Below are positions 1-5,144 of a stretch of 9,359 nt of DNA, in pieces. Source of the DNA: Dehalococcoidales bacterium (GTDB lineage Bacteria > Chloroflexota > Dehalococcoidia > Dehalococcoidales > UBA5627); the NCBI GenBank assembly GCA_028706995.1, contig JAQTVR010000034.1, positions 1 through 9,359 on the forward strand. Reading direction: 5' to 3'. A program made the position numbers and the translations under genes. A model generated the notes under the pieces. The model did not search any database and was not told where the DNA came from. It saw nothing but the letters and a program-made list of their open reading frames with translations. Each line of letters begins with the position of its first letter. Positions within the stretch are counted from its first letter, which is position 1.

Positions 1-2
1 AA

Positions 3-326
3 GGCCGGTGCGATGGCAAAAGCCACGATGCCAACGGCAGTGTTTGCAAATGTATGTGCGGGGGTAAATATCATGGCTCTAATAATAAGCCCGGGGGGAT
101 AGAGCAGGCCGTTAAAGACCATTGGGAAGAAGTAGTCAGCGAAGCGGAGAAGAAGGCTGAAGCAGAAGGCTTGGAACTGGACACCTCTGGTATTAGAAAG
201 TTAATAGGCCTGGAGGATAAGACAGAGAAAAAATCCGAGATTGGCTCCATAGACAACAACCATAAGGATACTACCCCCCTGCAAGGTTCTTTATTCACCC
301 TCCTGGAGTCGGCGCCAGATGAATAA
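3..326 (+). CDS. Cys/His-rich small phage protein, 5' end outside window
   Basis: The frame is open from base 3, so the true start lies to the left and the gene is partial. The first visible codons give Cys/His spacings ending in CKCMCGGKYHG, a compact cluster resembling the CxCxCGGxxHG motif of many small phage and plasmid proteins. It probably binds zinc, but no function is established. An ATG at 54 falls inside the motif and would cut it, so it is unlikely to be the start. The remainder is a charged helical segment (about EQAVKDHWEEVVSEAEKKAE) and a polar tail. The stop overlaps the start of the following ATPase gene by 8 bp, which suggests translational coupling. The Cys motif makes the reading frame convincing; the function is unknown. 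Confidence 0.7.
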   Translation, partial: GRCDGKSHDANGSVCKCMCGGKYHGSNNKPGGIEQAVKDHWEEVVSEAEKKAEAEGLELDTSGIRKLIGLEDKTEKKSEIGSIDNNHKDTTPLQGSLFTLLESAPDE

Positions 327-1290
327 CGACGCAGAGATAATTCTAATGGCCTATGAGCGGGAAAACAGCGACCGGATACGCCTGCCCGAGCTCATGCGGA
401 AGACCTTCACCTGTAATATCGTCGGGGCGACACCCGCAGATATGCAACGCCTTTTATCCAGCGGGCATATAGAGATATACTCTTCCAGGCATACTTCTGG
501 CGTAAACCGGTATCGACTTACTGATAAAGGCCGGAGTGTGGCGAAAGACATGCAGCAAGAAAAAGCTTTCGAGCCGGTATCTGCTGAGTCCGTCATGCGG
601 GCTTTTGATATGATTGTAGGCTTTGACGATATTAAAATTGCCATTGCCAAGGCCATAGAAGTGCGTAAGAAATTGAACTTCCTTCTTGAAGGTCCTCCGG
701 CCTGTGCCAAATCTCTAATTCTTGAGGGAATTCGCGCGGTGGTACCCGAGGCGTATATGGCCTTCGGCTCAAGAACATCTGCCTCTGGCCTATCTGATGA
801 ATTGTTTACAAACCGGCCTTCAATCCTGCTCCTTGACGAATTAGATAAAATGCGCTATGACTGCTATTCTGTTCTACTCGGTATAATGGAATCCGGAGAG
901 TTGATTGAAACTAAGAGTCAAAAGACCAGAGGCGGCAGGCTGGAAACAGTCGTTATAGCGGCCTGTAATAGCTCGGACAAGATGCCGCGAGAATTCATTT
1001 CCCGCTTTGCTATGCACATATGTTTTCCCTTATATACTCGCAATGAATTCATAGATGTATGCCATGGATATCTGACCAGGGCGGAAAAGTGCCCCCCGGA
1101 CATCGCTAAAGAGATAGGCCGGCTGGTATTCTACTATAACATTGGAGATGTACGCAAGGCTCGTTCCGTGTGGCAGATGATGCAGCTCAATGGCTCGGAC
1201 GCTATGAGTGTTGTACAATTCATGTTACGGTATTCTAAAGAGACTAAGAGAGTTAAGGAATCGCCCCTGCAGAAAAAATTAAACGTATAG
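319..1290 (+). CDS. Winged-helix / AAA+ ATPase with MCM- and RuvB-like motifs
   Basis: A 323-aa protein. Residues 1-80 look like a winged-helix DNA-binding domain, ending in a wing-like stretch (HTSGVNRYRLTDKG). Residues about 95-300 form an AAA+ module: Walker A GPPACAKS (125-132), Walker B ILLLDELDKM (169-178), sensor 1 around N217, a possible arginine finger in SRF (228-230) and a sensor-2-like GDVRKAR (276-282). The Walker A with AKS instead of GKT, DELDKM, and SRF recall MCM helicases (GDPxxAKS, IDEFDKM, LLSRFD), although overall size and layout are closer to RuvB-like ATPases. It probably acts on DNA during phage replication or recombination, next to the SKAQRNA protein and the DnaD-like initiator. 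Its start overlaps the previous stop, with GGAG about 9 nt upstream. ATPase identity is firm; the exact role (helicase, clamp or branch-migration motor) is not. Confidence 0.9.
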   Translation: MNNDAEIILMAYERENSDRIRLPELMRKTFTCNIVGATPADMQRLLSSGHIEIYSSRHTSGVNRYRLTDKGRSVAKDMQQEKAFEPVSAESVMRAFDMIVGFDDIKIAIAKAIEVRKKLNFLLEGPPACAKSLILEGIRAVVPEAYMAFGSRTSASGLSDELFTNRPSILLLDELDKMRYDCYSVLLGIMESGELIETKSQKTRGGRLETVVIAACNSSDKMPREFISRFAMHICFPLYTRNEFIDVCHGYLTRAEKCPPDIAKEIGRLVFYYNIGDVRKARSVWQMMQLNGSDAMSVVQFMLRYSKETKRVKESPLQKKLNV

Positions 1291-1325
1291 TTACAAATAA
1301 GAACGAATACAGAGAGGAGAAAACG

Positions 1326-2120
1326 ATGGACGAGATAACCAGTTTGATGCTGGCACAGATTCAAGAAGTGGAAAAGAAGGATGAGCAGCAGGTGCTCGCA
1401 GAGATGGCAGGGGAAACCATCAAAGAGTATATCTACGAAACTGCTGTCTACGACCACAAGACCAAATCCATGGTCAGAAAGGTCAGGCTATCATGGGTAG
1501 GTACTCGAGAGGTTGCCCGCATGAAAGGCAACATCATTCTGTCCGACCCCCTCATTACCGAGGTTGAAGACGGATTGCGTATCGTGATTAAGGCCACAGA
1601 CCTGTCGAAAAACTTCGCCGTATTCGGTGGCACCCACCAGCCGTTCAAAATGAAGATTAAGGATGTGAACAAGGCCACCGGCGAGGTAATAGGAGAGCAC
1701 TACGAAGATGACCCCTTCGTCTTCCAGAAGGGCTTGTCAAAAGCCCAGCGCAATGCCCTGAACGCCTGTATCCCCGCGGACTTCGCCACAAAAATGATTG
1801 ACCGCTTCCTGCATATATCGGGAGGCAAACAACTAACCGCTCCCAAGAGACCGCAGCTCCCGGGTAAAGCCCCTACCAAACCAGAGGAGCAGCCAAGACC
1901 CCGTATCAAAACCCCATCTGATTGGGATGCCATCACAATCGTAAAAGACTACCCTCATCTCGAGAGAATATTCTGGGAACTTACAAAACTTCAACCCAGC
2001 GAGATGTACAAACAGCTCGGAGTAACCTCTAAGATGGAGCTATCCATCAACGCTCTGGATGCGTTCAACCAACTCAAGGCGTTATACAACCCCAAAGATA
2101 AGCCGGCCGAATCTAAATAG
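1326..2120 (+). CDS. Phage protein with SKAQRNA motif, possible recombination/annealing factor
   Basis: A 264-aa protein with a good SD (GAGGAG) before the ATG. Residues 1-165 form a mixed alpha/beta domain containing GTREVARMKGN (about 59-69) and GLSKAQRNALNACIP (136-150). A Pro-rich linker (about 170-198) leads to a C-terminal helical segment (200-258). The SKAQRNA..IP motif recalls segments of phage single-strand annealing or Rad52/Erf-like proteins in which a conserved Arg-containing helix follows a beta sheet, but I cannot assign a family from sequence alone. Its place between an AAA+ ATPase and a replisome organiser matches where many phages keep their recombinase. The linked C-terminal module could bind a partner such as SSB or the replisome. 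The coding call is firm; the function is inferred from the motif and neighbours only. Confidence 0.8.
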   Translation: MDEITSLMLAQIQEVEKKDEQQVLAEMAGETIKEYIYETAVYDHKTKSMVRKVRLSWVGTREVARMKGNIILSDPLITEVEDGLRIVIKATDLSKNFAVFGGTHQPFKMKIKDVNKATGEVIGEHYEDDPFVFQKGLSKAQRNALNACIPADFATKMIDRFLHISGGKQLTAPKRPQLPGKAPTKPEEQPRPRIKTPSDWDAITIVKDYPHLERIFWELTKLQPSEMYKQLGVTSKMELSINALDAFNQLKALYNPKDKPAESK

Positions 2121-2129
2121 GAGCGTGAT

Positions 2130-3050
2130 ATGGGCAGCAGAACGTGGATCAAGGTATATTGCAATCAATGGCTGGAGGGCGACATACGAGAAGAAACCCC
2201 TGAAATCAGGGGCATATTCATCGACCTGCTGGCCCTATGCGGCTCCAGCCAATGGGGAGATAGCGGAGAGATTGAGGTACGCCCCGGTATAGGATATACC
2301 GATGGCATGATATCCACCATCCTCCACATTTCACCGGAGTTATGGGCAAGCAGCAAGCAACGCCTGATAGACTCGGAACGAATAGAGGTTGACAACAAAA
2401 CCAATATCATCACCATCCTGTCATGGATAAAATACCAGTCAGAATATGACCGTATCAAGAAATACCGTACAAAAAGTACAGATAAAAGTACACCAATAAG
2501 TACGGATAAAAGTACACCAAATGATACGGATAAAAGTACACGTATAGATATAGAAAGAGATATAGATATAGAAGTAGTACCAGTACTAGAGAATAAGATA
2601 AAAAGTACAGATAAAAGTACAGATAAAAGTACAACAACTGCTACAACAAATGATACATTTCCCGGGGACGTAAACGAGAACGGGAATCTCTTTAAGCTAT
2701 ACGAGACAGAGGTTGGTGCCCTTACCCCGATAATAGTAGAAAACCTCAAAGACGCCATTAACAGGTATCCCCTCGACTGGTTTGGTTTCGCTTTCAGAGA
2801 GGCCGCCCTGCTGAATAAAAGAAACTGGCGGTATATCCAGGCCATACTGGAACGGTGGAAAATAGAGGGCTTCAAACCACCGAAAGGAGTGAGTGATGGG
2901 AGATTTAACACAGCTAGGCAAAATACTAAACAGCTCTCAACAGAGGAGCTCGAGCGCCGGAAGCAAGAGGCCTATAAGAAGCTCACCACCCTCAAGGATG
3001 CTTCGAAATCCGATAAGGGTAGAGGCACCCTGGGAGCCGACGGAAAGTGA
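2130..3050 (+). CDS. DnaD-like phage replisome organiser / replication initiator
   Basis: A 306-aa protein. Residues about 5-105 resemble the N-terminal domain of phage replisome organisers (WIKVYCNQWLEGD, then a helical winged-helix-like region ending in TILSWIKYQSEYDR). Residues 114-170 are a polar linker with seven KST triplets, mostly TDKST. Residues about 187-248 match the DnaD/DnaB_2 C-terminal domain: LFKLYETEVGALTP, DAINRYP, and the signature NKRNWRYIQAILERWKIEG (229-247). In this family the N-terminal domain binds the origin and the DnaD domain helps load the host replicative helicase. The DNA encoding the linker carries GATAAAAGTACA repeats that may be the origin itself, as in the lambda O gene. 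The start has TAGGAG overlapping the previous stop codon, so it is likely coupled. The C-terminal tail after residue 255 is charged and overlaps the following gene. Confidence 0.88.
   Translation: MGSRTWIKVYCNQWLEGDIREETPEIRGIFIDLLALCGSSQWGDSGEIEVRPGIGYTDGMISTILHISPELWASSKQRLIDSERIEVDNKTNIITILSWIKYQSEYDRIKKYRTKSTDKSTPISTDKSTPNDTDKSTRIDIERDIDIEVVPVLENKIKSTDKSTDKSTTTATTNDTFPGDVNENGNLFKLYETEVGALTPIIVENLKDAINRYPLDWFGFAFREAALLNKRNWRYIQAILERWKIEGFKPPKGVSDGRFNTARQNTKQLSTEELERRKQEAYKKLTTLKDASKSDKGRGTLGADGK
2471..2633 (+). repeat. Iteron-like GATAAAAGTACA repeats with AT-rich core, putative replication origin
   Basis: Within the initiator gene the 12-mer GATAAAAGTACA occurs exactly at 2481, 2505, 2529, 2610 and 2622. 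There is a one-base-longer variant at 2597-2609 and a half copy at 2471-2480. Spacing is 24 bp in the left group and 12 bp in the right. Between the groups lies an A/T-rich stretch with the 13-bp direct repeat TATAGATATAGAA (2543-2555 and 2561-2573), followed by an inverted repeat TAGTAC-CA-GTACTA (2575-2588). Iterons flanking an unwinding element inside the initiator gene is the layout of the lambda O origin. The alternative is a coding microsatellite expanding a TDKST linker. Confidence 0.5.
2883..2889 (+). promoter_or_regulatory. Strong SD inside the initiator gene, alternative start at 2896
   Basis: AAAGGAG lies 6 nt before an ATG at 2896, which opens the frame of the downstream zinc-ribbon gene 34 codons before its internal ATG at 2998. 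No comparable SD precedes 2998. This site may therefore set the real start and produce a 155-bp overlap of two frames. Confidence 0.4.
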
Positions 3051-3237
3051 GGCTAAGGCTATAATCGATTCATGGCTGGCTAAAGGAATCACCTATTTTC
3101 CTAACCCTTATTGCGAGGTCTGCAGGGGTGCCGGCTATGTTCATCCGCGTAAATCAGATGGCGAGCCGGACTACGCCCAGATAGTTATGTGTGGCGCTCC
3201 CGGCTGCCTGAAAGAATCGAAAGAGAAGAATCAATGA
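2998..3237 (+). CDS. Small zinc-ribbon phage protein (CxxCxGxG type)
   Basis: From ATG 2998 this gives 79 aa. The core has CEVCRGAGYVHP (from residue 39) and CGAPGC (65-70), four cysteines arranged like a single DnaJ-type zinc ribbon. Before them is a helix preceded by APWEPTESEAKAIIDSWL. It probably binds zinc; its partner is unknown. The start is uncertain. ATG 2998 has only AAGG directly against it, while ATG 2896 has an excellent SD but would add a Ser/Arg-rich, unconserved-looking stretch (for example SSSAGSKRPIRSS) overlapping the initiator gene for 155 bp. The recognisable domain begins after 2998, so I chose the shorter form. The end overlaps the next small gene through ATGA. Confidence 0.7.
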   Translation: MLRNPIRVEAPWEPTESEAKAIIDSWLAKGITYFPNPYCEVCRGAGYVHPRKSDGEPDYAQIVMCGAPGCLKESKEKNQ

Positions 3238-3353
3238 ATAATGCCGGTGCCAATAAGGCTCTCTTCGGGGGGTCTCCAGAAACATCAAGCCAATTGGGAA
3301 GGGAATTTGAGTCCGGCAAACAAAGGGCAGGGAGTCGTAGAAGATATGATTGA
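3234..3353 (+). CDS. Possible 39-aa polar peptide, coupled to the zinc-ribbon gene
   Basis: The ATG overlaps the preceding stop codon (ATGA), the usual mark of translational coupling here. The product would be 39 aa, polar and basic (MNNAGANKALFGG at the start, RAGSRRRYD at the end), with no recognisable domain. The SD is weak (GAGAAG), so expression would depend on coupling. A competing frame across 3241-3459, with an internal ATG at 3346, gives a 37-aa peptide, but it runs through the conserved leader of the next gene and looks less natural. I cannot prove that either is translated. Confidence 0.4.
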   Translation: MNNAGANKALFGGSPETSSQLGREFESGKQRAGSRRRYD

Positions 3354-3416
3354 TAAGGATGCCGTAATTAAAGTGCCGACCTTATCAGACAGAGAAGGCA
3401 TAACAGGACAGTCATG

Positions 3417-3436
3417 CCCTGCCCGAAATAAAGGAG
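3417..3436 (+). repeat. Start-associated leader repeat, copy 1
   Basis: CCCTGCCCGAAATAAAGGAG, with the SD (AAGGAG) forming its 3' end, stands just before the ATG at 3443. Near-identical copies precede or enter other small genes at 3704, 3843 and (partial) 4197. Confidence 0.6.
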
Positions 3437-3442
3437 CAAACG

Positions 3443-3676
3443 ATGTGCAAACATCTTAATGGGGAAATCAAAGAAGAAACAATTGCCTATGCAGAGTGGG
3501 AGATATTGAATGGGGAAGTAGTCGATGATGGTGGGTATGTTGGACACTCTTCTCCAACAGGTAGAATTACATTTGTTTGTTCCGATTGTGGAATGGAAAA
3601 GGTATTCTCCAAGAATAGGCCAAAATGGTTACAGAAATATTATGATAGTGCTTTGAGTACTGATGCACAATCGTAA
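3443..3676 (+). CDS. Small CxH/CxxC protein, unknown function
   Basis: A 77-aa protein starting MCKHLNGE, with a second metal-ligand-like pair CSDCG at residues 46-50. The CxH plus CxxC arrangement would complete one zinc site bringing the N-terminus and the C-terminal third together. The middle is acidic and probably beta-rich. A strong AAGGAG lies within the repeated leader, 6 nt before the ATG. The gene is visibly more A/T-rich than the replication genes upstream, which suggests an accessory gene acquired separately. After its TAA stop, the same frame stays open for 13 codons to a second TAA located inside the next copy of the leader. No function is recognised. Confidence 0.75.
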   Translation: MCKHLNGEIKEETIAYAEWEILNGEVVDDGGYVGHSSPTGRITFVCSDCGMEKVFSKNRPKWLQKYYDSALSTDAQS

Positions 3677-3703
3677 AAGGTAGAGAACTTGAGAGACTAC
3701 CAG

Positions 3704-3723
3704 CCCTGTCCGAAATAAAGGAG
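3704..3723 (+). repeat. Start-associated leader repeat, copy 2
   Basis: CCCTGTCCGAAATAAAGGAG differs from copy 1 at one of 20 positions. It ends with the SD for the gene starting at 3729; a nearer ATG at 3725 is in another frame. Confidence 0.6.
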
Positions 3724-3728
3724 GATGA

Positions 3729-4046
3729 ATGAAAGAACCAAAGGAAGCACCAACGCCTGAAGAAATAGTTAATTCTATCAGAGATGCTTTTGTGAAAGAT
3801 GTAAAACCTGATTGGGATAGGTGGAATGCGATAAAGAAACAGCCCTGCCCGAATAGAGGAGAGAAAATGGATAAGCAACTAAAAGAGTGGCGGATATTTG
3901 CCAAAGAAGTCTGCCCGTATCGTACTCGTGATGTCGCTCGTAAAAGTATAGGTAATCCGCTTTGTTCAGTGCTGCATCCCTGCATAAAACGGTGTACTTA
4001 TTCTCGGTGTTCGTTTGCAAAGAAAGAGGCTAAATCTAAGGAGTAA
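3729..4046 (+). CDS. Cys-rich small protein, possibly a fusion of two short genes
   Basis: A 105-aa open frame with two dissimilar halves. Residues 1-40 are charged and helical (MKEPKEAPTPEEIVNSIRDA). Residues 47-105, from an internal ATG at 3867, hold five cysteines (CPYRTRD, PLCSVLHPC, KRCTYSRCSF) and a Lys-rich end, like a metal-binding peptide. The join is encoded by a third copy of the leader repeat, reading QPCPNRGEKM. There a one-base deletion relative to the other copies removes the in-frame TAA and merges the frames. The internal ATG keeps its own SD (GAGGAG, 5 nt before), so a 59-aa product may be made alone or together with the long one. The TAA stop overlaps the SD region of the next gene. 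The function is unknown. Confidence 0.7.
   Translation: MKEPKEAPTPEEIVNSIRDAFVKDVKPDWDRWNAIKKQPCPNRGEKMDKQLKEWRIFAKEVCPYRTRDVARKSIGNPLCSVLHPCIKRCTYSRCSFAKKEAKSKE
3843..3861 (+). repeat. Start-associated leader repeat, copy 3 (inside a reading frame)
   Basis: CCCTGCCCGAATAGAGGAG equals copy 1 minus one A, with one A-to-G change. The lost base converts AAA-TAA into AAT-AGA, so the stop seen in copies 1 and 2 is gone and the frame continues into ATG 3867. Confidence 0.55.
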
Positions 4047-4050
4047 CGAT

Positions 4051-4176
4051 ATGATGTCAGAAAGAATATATAAATGGCTATTGATAATAACTACTGTTAT
4101 TCTATTCTCTTTCTTCCTCTTCTTAACATTAGTAGGTGCAATTACCATTATTAAGGTATTAGAGGGAAATCCCTAG
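4051..4176 (+). CDS. 41-aa single-helix membrane peptide
   Basis: A short gene with a strong SD (AAGGAG, 7 nt before the ATG) directly after the preceding stop. The product starts MMSERIYKWL and then has a long unbroken hydrophobic run, about residues 10-35 (LLIITTVILFSFFLFLTLVG and on). This is a clear transmembrane helix with a short basic N-terminus and a short polar end (EGNP). It could be a membrane-targeting accessory, a superinfection-exclusion factor or a small holin-like peptide; nothing in the sequence chooses between these. A second ATG two codons in is an alternative start. The TAG stop is followed in the same frame by eight sense codons and a TAA located in leader copy 4. The good SD and helix make it a credible gene. 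Confidence 0.65.
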   Translation: MMSERIYKWLLIITTVILFSFFLFLTLVGAITIIKVLEGNP

Positions 4177-4196
4177 CCAGCAAAAGCCAACCACCT

Positions 4197-4208
4197 GAAA
4201 TAAAGGAG
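4197..4208 (+). repeat. Start-associated leader repeat, copy 4 (partial)
   Basis: GAAATAAAGGAG matches the 3' part of copies 1 and 2 exactly. The following GAGAAAATG matches copy 3, so the similarity extends to a start codon. It serves the gene at 4219; the nearer ATG at 4214 leads only to a nine-codon frame. Confidence 0.45.
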
Positions 4209-4218
4209 AGAAAATGAA

Positions 4219-4431
4219 ATGGAATATAAATTTTGGGGGATAAAATCATACGATGCCGTTACTTATGTTGAGGCTGATAACCTAGAGGAAGCGACCAGAA
4301 AAGCAAAGGAACAATTTGAACGGGATACCTGTGATGTCCAATACATAGGTCATCACTGGGATGAAGAATTTGAAGTGCAAACAAAGATAGACGGCGAATA
4401 TGGTGATGAAGAATTTGTTAGACCTGAGTAG
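4219..4431 (+). CDS. 70-aa acidic hypothetical protein
   Basis: The product starts MEYKFWGIKSYDAVTYVEAD and continues with a helix, LEEATRKAKEQFER. It then has a beta-like, strongly acidic tail (WDEEFEVQ, YGDEEFVRPE). The beta-helix-beta pattern with a VEADNLEEA turn resembles small stand-alone domains found in phage accessory regions, some of which mimic DNA charge or bind host proteins. That is only an analogy. The SD AAGGAG lies about 10 nt upstream, longer than usual, because a decoy ATG (4214) in another frame sits between. It is more A/T-rich than the replication genes. The function is unknown. Confidence 0.7.
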   Translation: MEYKFWGIKSYDAVTYVEADNLEEATRKAKEQFERDTCDVQYIGHHWDEEFEVQTKIDGEYGDEEFVRPE

Positions 4432-4470
4432 CAAGCCTGAATAATCCAGAAATGATAATGGTGATATGAA

Positions 4471-4668
4471 ATGAAAAAGGGAAAGGATAAAGCGGTCATA
4501 GCGATGCACCTGGCGTTTAAGCGGAAGTTTGACGCTATCCGGAGTGATATTGCTGACGGCCGTGTTCATTTCTACCGAAGCCCCTCTCGGTGGACCAGGA
4601 AACTGCTCAACATTACAGCGCTGAACTGCATATTACTATTGATAAGGGAGGAATCAAGATGGAACTGA
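4471..4668 (+). CDS. 65-aa basic hypothetical protein upstream of PolX
   Basis: This 65-aa basic peptide starts MKKGKDKAVIAMHLAFKRKF and includes SDIADGRVHFYRSPSRWTRK. No clear SD precedes the ATG. The last codons overlap the PolX start by 10 bp (ATGGAACTGA), so the two could be coupled. The N-terminal half looks like a basic helix suited to nucleic-acid contact. The final LLLIREESRWN is dictated by DNA that also contains the PolX ribosome site, so the C-terminus may be poorly constrained. I recognise no family. It may be a weakly translated leader gene rather than a conserved protein. Confidence 0.45.
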   Translation: MKKGKDKAVIAMHLAFKRKFDAIRSDIADGRVHFYRSPSRWTRKLLNITALNCILLLIREESRWN

Positions 4669-5144
4669 AAGAAGCACAAATGAGAGCCGAAATAATCCAG
4701 GCGGCGCTCGCTCCTTATTGCTCGCGGATAGAGATAGCCGGCTCAATCCGGAGGAAAAAACCGTTCTGCAGGGACATAGACATAGTGCTTATTCCCTCTA
4801 ACCAGGGGCAAATTCTGGCGGTATTAACCTCATTCGGTAAAATCAAGAGCGGCGCCGGGAAGCTCATCAATCTGGTAACCGAAACAGGTCAATCGGTGGA
4901 TATCTACATCGCTGACAATTGGACGTGGGCGACATTGCTCTTGATCCGTACCGGCAGCAAACAGCACAACATCAAACTCTGCTCTCTGGCCAAACAGAAA
5001 GGAATGATGCTCCATGCTGACGGGGGCGGACTAACCCGGCCGACCAGAGCGATTGGCGAGGAAGAGCGCATAGCTTGGGAAAGCGAGGAGAGCATATTCG
5101 AGGCACTGGGGATACCGTACAAAACACCGGAGGAAAGAGAATGA
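4659..5144 (+). CDS. Minimal PolX-family DNA polymerase / nucleotidyltransferase
   Basis: A 161-aa protein with the polymerase-beta palm and thumb. It has the GS motif AGSIRR (27-32), catalytic aspartates in CRDIDIV (D39, D41), a third aspartate in VDIYIAD (D81), the thumb signature TGSKQHN..L..LAKQKG...L...GL (98-125), and a C-terminus IFEALGIPYKTPEERE matching the family's ending. It lacks the 8-kDa lyase, finger helix-hairpin-helix and PHP domains of bacterial PolX, so it is about the size of African swine fever virus Pol X. It probably adds nucleotides in gap filling, repair or end processing. ATG 4659 was chosen because AAGGGAGG lies 7 nt upstream; the frame is open further back to a GTG at 4590 but without family similarity. 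It overlaps both neighbours. Confidence 0.88.
   Translation: MELKEAQMRAEIIQAALAPYCSRIEIAGSIRRKKPFCRDIDIVLIPSNQGQILAVLTSFGKIKSGAGKLINLVTETGQSVDIYIADNWTWATLLLIRTGSKQHNIKLCSLAKQKGMMLHADGGGLTRPTRAIGEEERIAWESEESIFEALGIPYKTPEERE

Noticed and set aside
2471..2633. Short regular repeats considered as a CRISPR array
   Set aside because: Units are only 12 bp, spacing is 0-12 bp, they keep the reading frame of a protein, and no cas gene is near.
2455..2637. Minus-strand Tyr/Leu-rich frame (YFYLYF pattern)
   Set aside because: It is the reverse reading of the GTAC-containing repeats; composition is an artefact.
2165..2911. Long minus-strand open frame (248 codons) opposite the initiator
   Set aside because: It mirrors the DnaD-like gene, has low-complexity Leu/Ser/Val repeats that are just the reverse of the iterons, and shows no domain.
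3241..3459. 72-codon plus-strand frame between the zinc-ribbon gene and the gene at 3443
   Set aside because: It starts without an SD, has low-quality composition and runs through the conserved leader into the next gene; the coupled ORF at 3234 is a somewhat better candidate.
4174..4203. Possible amber (TAG) recoding that would extend the 41-aa membrane peptide
   Set aside because: TAG ends several clear full-length genes here (1290, 2120, 4431), so it acts as an ordinary stop.
4590..4658. Upstream GTG extension of PolX
   Set aside because: The family similarity and the strong SD both begin at ATG 4659.
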